Shown here: positions 1 through 6,754 of the stretch, one piece after another
Layout of the letters: each line of letters opens with the position of its first letter
How positions within the stretch are numbered: the stretch's first letter is position 1
Source of the DNA: Robiginitomaculum sp.
GTDB lineage: Bacteria > Pseudomonadota > Alphaproteobacteria > Caulobacterales > Maricaulaceae
Length of the DNA stretch: 11,253 nucleotides
Reading direction: 5' to 3'
Assembly: GCA_002732905.1 (NCBI GenBank)
Contig: NVTC01000003.1
Location: 87,590 to 98,842 of the forward strand
Notes under the pieces: generated by a model
Seen by the model: the letters and a program-made list of their open reading frames with translations, nothing else
Told to the model about the DNA's origin: nothing
Databases searched by the model: none
Program-made: the position numbers and the translations under genes

Positions 1-804
1 AGCAGCCTCCATACGGTCTTCTGCATCGGCTAAATTCTTCTTGGGGTCTTGGTAATAGGCAGTCATTTTCATGACGCGCATCATGAGGCCGTTGAGGAAC
101 CTGCCCCAGAACTTCATGGGACGATCCCAATCGAACAGTAGAATAACCCGCTCCTCATCAGTTTCGTTCCATACTTCATGGTCATAGGTATCGTCCAAGA
201 CAAATAGGCTACCCTCTTGCCACGGATTAATGACGTCACCCACACGGATACGGCATTTTTTATAATCCTTTGGGATTATCAAACCAAGATGTCCACGCAC
301 AATGCCTTTGGTCACGCCCTTATGCGCCGGGATATGATAACCGGGCGCAAGGATTGAGAACCACGAGGTTTGTAAATTCGGAATGGTCTCGAGCAATTGC
401 GTTGTATAGGGAGCAAGCTCTGCGTTCTTCTCTAGCCGTGTACCAAAGCCGTGTAAAACGAACGTCTTCCACTGGTTTTTCTTAGCAATACGGTATTGGT
501 CAGGCGACACATCTTCAAAACCCGGAATATCGTCGCGGTATTTCAGAACTTCCAGAGCTTCATCCCGGATCTTCTCCCAGTTCTCTGCGAACTGCGGTAG
601 GAAATCAAAATGCTCGATACCTATGAAAGATGTTGTCGGCACTAAAGATTGCTTGGTTTGAATACGCGATACCGTTTGTAATAATTTCTTGCCTATTTTT
701 TTGACAAAACGACGGCGCGGGTTGGAGATAGATTTAGGGCGCTCGGGCGCCGGAATATCTTGAATCTGAATGTCTTGGGTTTGTACGTCGTCTACATTTG
801 CCAT
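1..804 (-). CDS. Aspartyl/asparaginyl beta-hydroxylase family dioxygenase (LpxO/OlsC-like), 3' end outside window
   Basis: The gene reads leftward from an ATG at 804-802 and is still open at base 1 (268 codons visible), so the C-terminus is missing. The visible protein has the non-haem Fe(II)/2-oxoglutarate dioxygenase signature of this family: HIPAHKGVTKGIVRGHLGL (residues 157-175) holds the first iron-binding His161 plus Arg170 and His172, DDTYDHEVWN (204-213) supplies the second iron ligand His209, and ERVILLFDWDRP (218-229) supplies Arg219 for 2-oxoglutarate. The N-terminus (about 28-40) is rich in Arg/Lys and could lie on the membrane face. Characterised relatives 2-hydroxylate acyl chains of lipid A (LpxO) or ornithine lipids (OlsC, OlsD). 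It is the last visible gene of the minus-strand string, 7 bp after the methyltransferase, so a lipid acyl chain, possibly of ceramide, is the likely substrate. The family call is firm; the substrate is inference. Confidence 0.88.
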   Translation of the reverse strand, partial: MANVDDVQTQDIQIQDIPAPERPKSISNPRRRFVKKIGKKLLQTVSRIQTKQSLVPTTSFIGIEHFDFLPQFAENWEKIRDEALEVLKYRDDIPGFEDVSPDQYRIAKKNQWKTFVLHGFGTRLEKNAELAPYTTQLLETIPNLQTSWFSILAPGYHIPAHKGVTKGIVRGHLGLIIPKDYKKCRIRVGDVINPWQEGSLFVLDDTYDHEVWNETDEERVILLFDWDRPMKFWGRFLNGLMMRVMKMTAYYQDPKKNLADAEDRMEAA

Positions 805-811
805 AATATTC

Positions 812-2044
812 TCAACTTTTTTTGCGCTTCAGCTTGGCTTCCGCCTTAGCCATGTAATCCCGTGTGATCGGTAATGCGTGTCGGCCTTTGGCCAATTGCA
901 TTTGGAAGTTCATGTTCTTGCTATAGCGGAACGATAGCTCGCTAATGATTAAATAGAACTCCCACATACGACAAAACTTCTCGTCCATCATAGAGGACAC
1001 TTTGTCACGGTTGGCCTGAAAGCGCTTTTCCCATTCAAGGCAGGTTTCTGCATAATGCAGGCGCAATATCTCTATATCGGTAATCCACATGCCAGATTGC
1101 TCAACCACCGCAATAGTTTCACTGAGCGAAGGCGAATACCCGCCCGGGAATATATATTTGCGGATCCAGCGTGCCGTAGACCCAGGCCCACCCCTGCGTC
1201 CAATGGAATGCAGTAACATAGAACCATCATCCGTCAGCATGTCGGATATCTTGCTAAAAAACTCATGGAATTGTGGGGTGCCTACATGTTCAAACATACC
1301 GACCGAAACAATCCGGTCAAACGGGCCGGGCAAATCCCGGTAATCTTGCAGTAAAATATCAACTTTATCGGTCAGTCCAGCTTTAACGACACGCTCTATG
1401 GCTAGCTTATGTTGCTGTGTCGACAAAGTGACGCCCGTAACATGCACATCAAAATTTTGTGCCAAGTAAATAGCCATACCGCCCCAACCACAGCCAAGGT
1501 CGAGAACTTTCTGGCCCGGCTTGATATTCAGCTTAGCAGCAATATGGCGTTTTTTGGCCAATTGCGCTTCTTCCAGCGTCATATCCGGGCGTTCATAATA
1601 AGCACAAGAATATTGCATATCCTCGCCTAAGAACAATTTATAGAAATCATTGGACAGATCATAATGATGCTGCACGTTTTTCTTGGCTTTGACTTTGAAA
1701 TTGCGTTGGTGAAAACGTTTAATCCGCTTGTAATATTTGCGGATAGTTTTTTGCAAAGGATGACCGCGCAGATTGTTTGCATTGATGGCAAATAATGTGA
1801 GAAAGTCGCGGATTGTCCCGTCTTCTACCGTCATTGTTCCGTCCATATAAGCTTCGCCCGCCCGCAGCTCTGGGTTTAGGAACAAATCTTTGTAAAGCTT
1901 CTTGTCGTGCAGCTTGATGGTTACAACCGGGTCACCGGTATTTATCTCTTCTGGACCAAACGCGTGGGCATTACCATCAACATCAATAATCGTCAGTGCG
2001 CCTGTTTGAACAAACCTTCTCATCATAGTGCTTAGTAGACGCAT
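812..2044 (-). CDS. Cyclopropane-fatty-acyl-phospholipid synthase family methyltransferase
   Basis: A 410-residue SAM-dependent lipid methyltransferase. The N-terminal helical domain (about 1-120) leads to QHHYDLSNDFYKLFLG (125-140) and YSCAYY with Cys147; the SAM loop VLDLGCGWGG is at 180-189; MFEHVG holds Glu252; LLHSIG holds His279; and LHYAETCLEW holds Tyr331. These match E. coli Cfa residues Cys139, Glu239, His266 and Tyr317, so an active enzyme is expected. At the position of E. coli Cys354 the sequence is YLIISELSFR, with Ser368 in place of Cys. The classic reaction adds a methylene group to a cis double bond of a membrane phospholipid acyl chain. Fungal sphingolipid C9-methyltransferases are distant relatives, so a sphingoid substrate is also possible. 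The ATG at 2044 has a good ribosome site (AAGGA, 2055-2051, 6-nt spacer) lying inside the last codons of the HAD gene, 2 bp away, which implies coupled translation. Confidence 0.9.
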   Translation of the reverse strand: MRLLSTMMRRFVQTGALTIIDVDGNAHAFGPEEINTGDPVVTIKLHDKKLYKDLFLNPELRAGEAYMDGTMTVEDGTIRDFLTLFAINANNLRGHPLQKTIRKYYKRIKRFHQRNFKVKAKKNVQHHYDLSNDFYKLFLGEDMQYSCAYYERPDMTLEEAQLAKKRHIAAKLNIKPGQKVLDLGCGWGGMAIYLAQNFDVHVTGVTLSTQQHKLAIERVVKAGLTDKVDILLQDYRDLPGPFDRIVSVGMFEHVGTPQFHEFFSKISDMLTDDGSMLLHSIGRRGGPGSTARWIRKYIFPGGYSPSLSETIAVVEQSGMWITDIEILRLHYAETCLEWEKRFQANRDKVSSMMDEKFCRMWEFYLIISELSFRYSKNMNFQMQLAKGRHALPITRDYMAKAEAKLKRKKS

Positions 2045-2046
2045 AT

Positions 2047-2742
2047 TTATTCCTTATTTCCCTCTAGGTCCCAGTCTTGTACTTCAAACCCGTATTGCTG
2101 CGTAAGTTTAGCCAAACGCGGACTTGGGTTTACCGCTATACCTACATCAGCCCACTGCATAATATCAAGGTCAGAACGGCTATCTGAATACATTGTGATA
2201 TGGACTTGAGCACGGTCAAATTTTGGGTCCTGTTCAAGATATTTCCTGACCATGATCAGCTTGCCCTTGCCGTAACAATTCATGCCGCCGAGTTTGCGTG
2301 AAAGCCTGTCATCTTCATTATAGGCTACCTTGGTGCAGACACGTTCTGCAATATCAAGGCGTTCTGCTATAGGGTCGACGATGAGGTCAACGGCAGCACT
2401 GGCGATGATAATACGGTCGCCCGCCTTACGGTGTTTTTCAATCATGGATTTAGAACGCGTACGCAAACCTTCAGCGAGTTCACTATCAGCAAAATCGGAG
2501 GCCAGTTTCTCTAATTCCGTGCGGGTGCGGCCAGACAAAGTCCAGCGCATCATGTTTTCCTTAACATGCTCGCGCGGGCCAAACCGGAGCATATACAAAG
2601 CTTGCGAAAAAATGCTGGTGGCTAAAAATGGTATCCATTTTAACGGTTTGCCGTGGAGTGTTCCAACAACAAACCGGCCCCATGTCCCTCTCTTAGTGAG
2701 GGTCTCATCCAGATCGAATATGGCGATACGCTGCTTAGTCAT
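2047..2742 (-). CDS. HAD-IB family phosphatase
   Basis: A 231-residue haloacid-dehalogenase superfamily hydrolase of the subclass IB/PF12710 kind (relatives include phosphoserine phosphatase and the PGP phosphatase PgpC). Motif I is IFDLDETLT, with nucleophile Asp10 and acid/base Asp12; motif II is IIASAAVD with Ser115; motif III is probably Lys161 in GKGK; motif IV is YSDSRSDLD with Asp187 and Asp191. All catalytic residues are present. The cap lies between motifs I and II and contains a hydrophobic stretch (about 36-53) that may touch membranes. The substrate is not shown by the sequence. Its position between a flippase gene (12 bp upstream) and a lipid methyltransferase gene (2 bp downstream) suggests it removes phosphate from a lipid head-group or head-group precursor. 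Family 0.9; lipid-linked role about 0.4. Confidence 0.88.
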   Translation of the reverse strand: MTKQRIAIFDLDETLTKRGTWGRFVVGTLHGKPLKWIPFLATSIFSQALYMLRFGPREHVKENMMRWTLSGRTRTELEKLASDFADSELAEGLRTRSKSMIEKHRKAGDRIIIASAAVDLIVDPIAERLDIAERVCTKVAYNEDDRLSRKLGGMNCYGKGKLIMVRKYLEQDPKFDRAQVHITMYSDSRSDLDIMQWADVGIAVNPSPRLAKLTQQYGFEVQDWDLEGNKE

Positions 2743-2754
2743 GCTTTTTTCCAG

Positions 2755-4107
2755 TCACGCTTTTTCTAAAGTCCTTTTTGCCAACCACGCGGCCAATATT
2801 ACCGCCAATAAATTACCGCCAATCGCGGCCCAGCCTGGTCCGGTTTTGCCGATGACAGCGCTTAGAGCAAATATCAGCACCACATACAAGACCAAGCCTG
2901 CCAGCCTTGCAAATATTGCCAGCCCCGGGTGTCCAGCCGCGAAGAACACCGGATAGAGCGGTGCCGCTACGCCCATCAACGCTGCCGCCAACACCAATAA
3001 TATAGATAGGATAATGGCATCATTATAGTCCGCTCCGAACACCACCGGAATGACAGAGGGGCCAACCAAGGCAACCACTGCTGACAAAGCAAGTCCCCCT
3101 GCAAGCATAATCGCGCCTGCCTTTATGACGATGCGCCAGATATATGCGCTTTGGCCGCGCGCCATCATACGCGCATATTCAGGGTAAATCACGCGGTCAA
3201 GTAACAGCACGGCTTCGGAGAGCAAACGCGCGATTTCCTCGGCTACTTTATAGACCGCAGCAAAGGCTGGGCCGAAGATCGGCATAACCAGCAAGAGCGG
3301 TAAATGGGTGGTGCCTGTAGCCAGAGATGCATCAATATTGGCCTTCCAGACAAATGGCCACATGCCTTCGCGGTTGGTCGCTAACTTCGGCCACTCACTA
3401 AACACGGTTCTAAGAAGATTGCGGGATTTAAGCTCTATGAGAGCCAGTACGGGTAAGGATAAATACCCGAACAATGAACCGACAAACCATGCCGCCAAAA
3501 ACCCGTATACCCCCGCTCCGCTGACTGCGGCAATAATAACACCAATGAGCCGAAACACAGGCATGACCAATACTTGTAAGGCCAGTGGTTTAAATTTATC
3601 AAACAGGCGAAATACGCCCGTCGATGCTCCGCCTTGATGCACAAGGACGAGCAAAGAATAGACCATGCCAAGCCCAGTTAATTTCTCAATATCGATCAGA
3701 CCTTTTTGCTCTTGAAAAGACGGTAAGAGCGGCAAGATAGCTTCGAGAAACATCAAGCCGCCAATCGCCAAAATAAACGCAGCTATTGCCCCTACAAAAT
3801 CCAGCGCAACACAAAATCTTAGCAACCGTCCGAGCGCTTGCGTATCGCCGCTCTCCACATCATGAGTGCCGAACCGGATCACAGCTTGCCAGGATTGAAA
3901 GGTCGCAACCTCGGCAAAAAATAGCATGTAAGCATGTAAGAATAAAATGACCCCGACAGAGGCGATGGGTAGGCTTTGCGTTGTTACGACAAGAGAGCCA
4001 AGACCGATAATCGCCGCCAATGCTTTGGCCCCGACCATCCATCCCGTGTTGGCAGCAACACGCCGTCCAACCGTACCTTTTTCAGCAATGCTCAAGTCTT
4101 CATTCAC
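2755..4107 (-). CDS. MOP-superfamily flippase (Wzx/polysaccharide-export type)
   Basis: A 450-residue polytopic inner-membrane protein with about 12 hydrophobic segments (for example near 25-42, 52-68, 104-124, 146-158, 177-196, 198-222, 268-285, 330-348, 364-390, 399-417 and 427-441). The start of the first bundle (VAANTGWMVGAKALAAIIGL) and the motif STGVFRLFDKF (162-172) are typical of lipopolysaccharide/O-unit flippases. Such proteins move lipid-linked sugars or other polar-headed lipids from the cytoplasmic to the periplasmic leaflet. The start codon is GTG at 4107-4105, forming a GTGA overlap with the stop of the nucleotidyltransferase gene; the nearby ATG at 4103 is out of frame. There are no glycosyltransferases or polymerase next to it, which argues against an ordinary O-antigen locus. 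Its cargo is unknown; a modified sphingolipid fits the neighbourhood. Confidence 0.85.
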   Translation of the reverse strand: MNEDLSIAEKGTVGRRVAANTGWMVGAKALAAIIGLGSLVVTTQSLPIASVGVILFLHAYMLFFAEVATFQSWQAVIRFGTHDVESGDTQALGRLLRFCVALDFVGAIAAFILAIGGLMFLEAILPLLPSFQEQKGLIDIEKLTGLGMVYSLLVLVHQGGASTGVFRLFDKFKPLALQVLVMPVFRLIGVIIAAVSGAGVYGFLAAWFVGSLFGYLSLPVLALIELKSRNLLRTVFSEWPKLATNREGMWPFVWKANIDASLATGTTHLPLLLVMPIFGPAFAAVYKVAEEIARLLSEAVLLLDRVIYPEYARMMARGQSAYIWRIVIKAGAIMLAGGLALSAVVALVGPSVIPVVFGADYNDAIILSILLVLAAALMGVAAPLYPVFFAAGHPGLAIFARLAGLVLYVVLIFALSAVIGKTGPGWAAIGGNLLAVILAAWLAKRTLEKA

Positions 4108-4880
4108 AGAGTATTATCCGTATTACGCTCGCTAAGAATTTCTGTGACCAGTTCAAGATCAGATGGTTTATCCACATCAATCGCGGCTTCTGCGAACGGT
4201 AAAATTATAGGTTTAGCGTTTATATTCAATGACTTAGAAGCGTGTTCGAAAGCTATATTTAAGGTCAACCCACCCGTAATATATTTCAGCAACATACCAA
4301 TACCAAGTCGCCGCGCCAGCTTAACTGGCTTCTTACGGTCGTCCTGTGCGGCGCGCCAAAACTTAATCGCTTCCAGTCCTTTTGCATTGGCAACATAGAA
4401 TAAATTACAGCCAGAGACATGCTGATCTTTGAACTTAAGATAGGTGCGTTTCACATGCGGATAGGCTGGCTGAATGACATCTTTTGTCGCCAAACCAAGC
4501 GTAAAGTCTGCACCAGATGCAATGCTTTTTTGTAAAAAATGATTGACCATATCCGACGTTAATAATGGATGATCACAGGTCGTGACCATAAACGGATATG
4601 GCAACCCGGCTTCTGCTGCGACCACAACACTGCTTGCCGGGCCTGCTTCTGACGGCGACTGGTTTAGGCTCCTATCAATTAAATCTTTGTCTAAACCACT
4701 CACCCAATACGGTTTCGAAAGCCTATCGCTCGCATCGAGCGCAGCCAACACATACGCGGTCATAGGCTTGCCTAAAATTGGCAGCAACGCTTTCCAATCC
4801 ACACCAGCATCCACCAATAATGGGTCAACTACACCTGCCCTTTGCCCGGCCAGAATCAGAGCACTAACGTGTTCACTCAT
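4104..4880 (-). CDS. MobA-like nucleotidyltransferase domain protein
   Basis: A 258-residue NTP-transferase-fold protein (PF12804-like). The nucleotide-binding start is ALILAGQRAG (7-16), a variant of the usual LAGGxGxR loop, followed by PILGKP with Lys38. VTTCDHPLLT (99-108) gives the metal-binding Asp103, and AIDVDKPSDL (233-242) the second acidic site. Family members join a phosphorylated sugar, polyol or cofactor to a nucleotide, giving activated head-groups such as CDP-alcohols. It overlaps the acyltransferase gene by 4 bp (ATGA) and the flippase gene by 4 bp (GTGA), so these three are translated together. Molybdenum-cofactor work is unlikely because no mo-cofactor genes are near. A role in activating a lipid head-group is plausible but unproven, and no CDP-alcohol phosphotransferase is in the window. 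Confidence 0.8.
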   Translation of the reverse strand: MSEHVSALILAGQRAGVVDPLLVDAGVDWKALLPILGKPMTAYVLAALDASDRLSKPYWVSGLDKDLIDRSLNQSPSEAGPASSVVVAAEAGLPYPFMVTTCDHPLLTSDMVNHFLQKSIASGADFTLGLATKDVIQPAYPHVKRTYLKFKDQHVSGCNLFYVANAKGLEAIKFWRAAQDDRKKPVKLARRLGIGMLLKYITGGLTLNIAFEHASKSLNINAKPIILPFAEAAIDVDKPSDLELVTEILSERNTDNTL

Positions 4881-6028
4881 GAGATAGGTTTCTCATACAT
4901 CCGGTAGGTTTTATAGGGTACGCCCATAGCCTGCTCGATTATGCGGATCATGCTTTTGTTATCTTCTAATATCCAGCTCATCTCTACATGGGTGAAACCG
5001 CGTTTGCGCCCCATCTCAAACACTTTCTCACTGAGAAAAGCCGCCATGGCTAGTCCGGTGCGTTTACGCTGAAACTCTCGGCGAACGCCCATCAACGGAA
5101 TGCGGGCGGTTTTCAGCCCCTTCACTTTCAAACGGTAAAGCAATTTGGCCCAACCAAACGGCAAAAGCTTGCCGTCCAGACCCTCAATAGCTTCGTTTAT
5201 ATTAGGCACCATCAGAATAAACGCCGCCGGTTCCCCCTTATATTCACAGACCCAAAAGAAATCAGGAATGATGATTGGTTTCAGCTCATTAGCCATATGT
5301 TCAATCTGCACATCAGAAAACGGTACAAAACCCCAATTATGCGACCATGCGTCGTTAAATATGCTCATAGCCATTTGAACTTCTTCCAAAAATTTGGACT
5401 TATTCATTGGCCGCACAGTAATATCCGGATCTTTTTCTATGTATCCGGTCATGGTGGTGACAATTTTTGGACGCGGATACCCCACGTGCATATTCGTCCA
5501 ATAGGCGTACATATCTGTGGCTTTCGTAAAGCCCATACCCTCAATCGTAGTCTGGTAATCAGGACGCCCATAAGGCATCATCAGAACAGGCGGCGTATCA
5601 AACCCGTTGACGAGCACCCCCACCTCTTCGTTGATGCTGAAACTAAGCGGACCAACGATACGGGTCATACCGCGCTCTTTTAGCCAAGCTTCAGCAGCTG
5701 CCATCAGCACTTTTGCAATCTCGGAATCGTTCTGCGTATCTAAAAAGCCAAAATGCCCTGTGGCATCGTTATAAATCGCCAAATGGTGCGGGTTTTTAAT
5801 GGCTGCTATACGGCCAACAACTTCATTGCCTTTGCGTGCCAAAAACAATTGCGTTTCCAACCCGTCCAGCGCCGGGTTTTTCTTGGGGTCTATTTGGTGC
5901 GCCCGCTCAAACCGTAGAGGCGCACGCCAATGGGGTTCACCCCGGTACAAATTATATGGTAAGTCTAAAAATTGCTTGAGCCCGGATTTATCCGTGACCG
6001 GAACAATAATGATATCAGTAGATTGCAA
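4877..6028 (-). CDS. GNAT-fold acyltransferase, probable bacterial ceramide synthase (bCerS-like)
   Basis: A 383-residue protein, about twice the length of a simple GNAT enzyme. The N-terminal half carries VGRIAAIKNPHH (71-82), HFGFLD (92-97), VGPLSFSINEEVGVLVNGFD (125-144) and PPVLMMPYGRPDY (146-158). The C-terminal half carries the acyl-CoA-binding GNAT core: LMGVRREFQRKRTGLAMAAF (312-331) and SWILEDNKSMIRIIEQAMG (351-369), then KTYRMYEKPI. This double-domain pattern resembles the family that includes Caulobacter ceramide synthase, which joins an acyl chain to the sphingoid amine; the match is from memory of family features. The start is TTG at 6028-6026: it has GAGG at 6037-6034 with a 5-nt spacer, and no ATG occurs until well inside the conserved region. 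It lies 8 bp after the DUF2141 gene and overlaps the next gene. GNAT family is secure; ceramide synthase about 0.55. Confidence 0.85.
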   Translation of the reverse strand: MQSTDIIIVPVTDKSGLKQFLDLPYNLYRGEPHWRAPLRFERAHQIDPKKNPALDGLETQLFLARKGNEVVGRIAAIKNPHHLAIYNDATGHFGFLDTQNDSEIAKVLMAAAEAWLKERGMTRIVGPLSFSINEEVGVLVNGFDTPPVLMMPYGRPDYQTTIEGMGFTKATDMYAYWTNMHVGYPRPKIVTTMTGYIEKDPDITVRPMNKSKFLEEVQMAMSIFNDAWSHNWGFVPFSDVQIEHMANELKPIIIPDFFWVCEYKGEPAAFILMVPNINEAIEGLDGKLLPFGWAKLLYRLKVKGLKTARIPLMGVRREFQRKRTGLAMAAFLSEKVFEMGRKRGFTHVEMSWILEDNKSMIRIIEQAMGVPYKTYRMYEKPIS

Positions 6029-6035
6029 TGCCGCC

Positions 6036-6647
6036 TCACTTCTTCTTATTTGCGGCTTTCTCCAATTTACGGGCCGCTTTTTCAGCTTTCTTTTGCTTTT
6101 TTAAGTCGACAAGTTCAAGGGTAATATTAACACCACCCATGACTAATTCAAAAGCACTATCCGAAAATTTAGGGAATTTCAGGGCTTTGATCTTAGGGTT
6201 ATTCGATAAAGCAAAGGGTTCACGCGGTACTTTTATCATATTTTTCTTAAGTTTACGGTTCCCGTCAACATCATGATAACCAGCAGCGGCATATCGCCCC
6301 AGAACATCTGTCGTCATACAAACGGTTTGCTCGCCGGAGCCTGCAGGGACACGAACGCGGCGTACTCTGCCTTTTTTGGATAAAAAATGTTCGGGGTCAT
6401 TGTAAAGCTCTAAGGTCAATATGCCCCCGCCGGTTAAACCCGTAACCGTCATACGCACCTGATTTATTTGCGGGTCACAGATATCGGGTGCCTCATGCTC
6501 GTAAATTTCCAAATCAGGATGGCTTCTAACATGGTCCGTGTGATCTTCTGAACCTGCAAAAGCCGTTTGGGCAGATACAGGCAAAAACACCGCACTAAAT
6601 AATAGCCCGGCTGCAAGGAATGTGTTGCGAAATCTTGTGTTCATCAT
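6036..6647 (-). CDS. Secreted DUF2141 family protein
   Basis: A 203-residue exported protein, first gene of the minus-strand string. The N-terminus has basic residues, a hydrophobic core (about 9-24) and a signal-peptidase-I-like site AFA|GS after residue 31. The mature part begins His-rich (EDHTDHVRSH). The DUF2141 (PF09912-like) core runs about 63-181, with VRMTVTGL (64-71), LELYNDPEHFL (79-89), YAAAGYHDVDGN (119-130) and EPFALSNN (143-150). Cys57 and Cys110 could form a disulfide in the periplasm. The tail (182-203) is nearly all Lys, Ala and Glu and looks helical and strongly basic, which might bind acidic lipids or lipid A. The family has no established biochemical role. Two adjacent ATGs (6647 and 6644) are possible starts; neither has a strong ribosome site. 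Confidence 0.82.
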   Translation of the reverse strand: MMNTRFRNTFLAAGLLFSAVFLPVSAQTAFAGSEDHTDHVRSHPDLEIYEHEAPDICDPQINQVRMTVTGLTGGGILTLELYNDPEHFLSKKGRVRRVRVPAGSGEQTVCMTTDVLGRYAAAGYHDVDGNRKLKKNMIKVPREPFALSNNPKIKALKFPKFSDSAFELVMGGVNITLELVDLKKQKKAEKAARKLEKAANKKK

Positions 6648-6754
6648 ATAGAAACATTATCAGTTAAATCTAACAATAAAATGGCAATCAAATCACACGG
6701 CCAAAAATTCGATATGAATAAGGGTAGCCCCGTTGTAAAGGTAATAATACAGTT
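6648..6754. promoter_or_regulatory. Divergent intergenic region, presumed promoters for both gene strings
   Basis: This is the only gap between the two divergent strings and the only noncoding stretch of more than 15 bp between 1 and 10945, so promoters for both are expected here. It is AT-rich. On the minus strand TGATAAT (about 6665-6659) could serve as a -10 element, and on the plus strand TAATAATAC (6742-6750) is AT-rich, but neither has a convincing -35 box at the right distance. No operator palindrome was recognised. An AAAGG at 6737-6741 lies 13 nt before the lptF TTG start and may be its ribosome site, with a long spacer. Confidence 0.35.

Noticed and set aside
2330..2956. 208-residue plus-strand open frame
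   Set aside because: It lies antisense to the HAD phosphatase and flippase genes, both with clear motifs, and its translation shows no recognisable domain.
3976..4398. 140-residue plus-strand open frame
   Set aside because: It is antisense to the flippase/nucleotidyltransferase junction and has no recognisable domain.
4104..4880. Molybdenum cofactor guanylyltransferase (MobA) itself
   Set aside because: Only the fold is shared; the glycine loop differs and no molybdenum cofactor genes are nearby.
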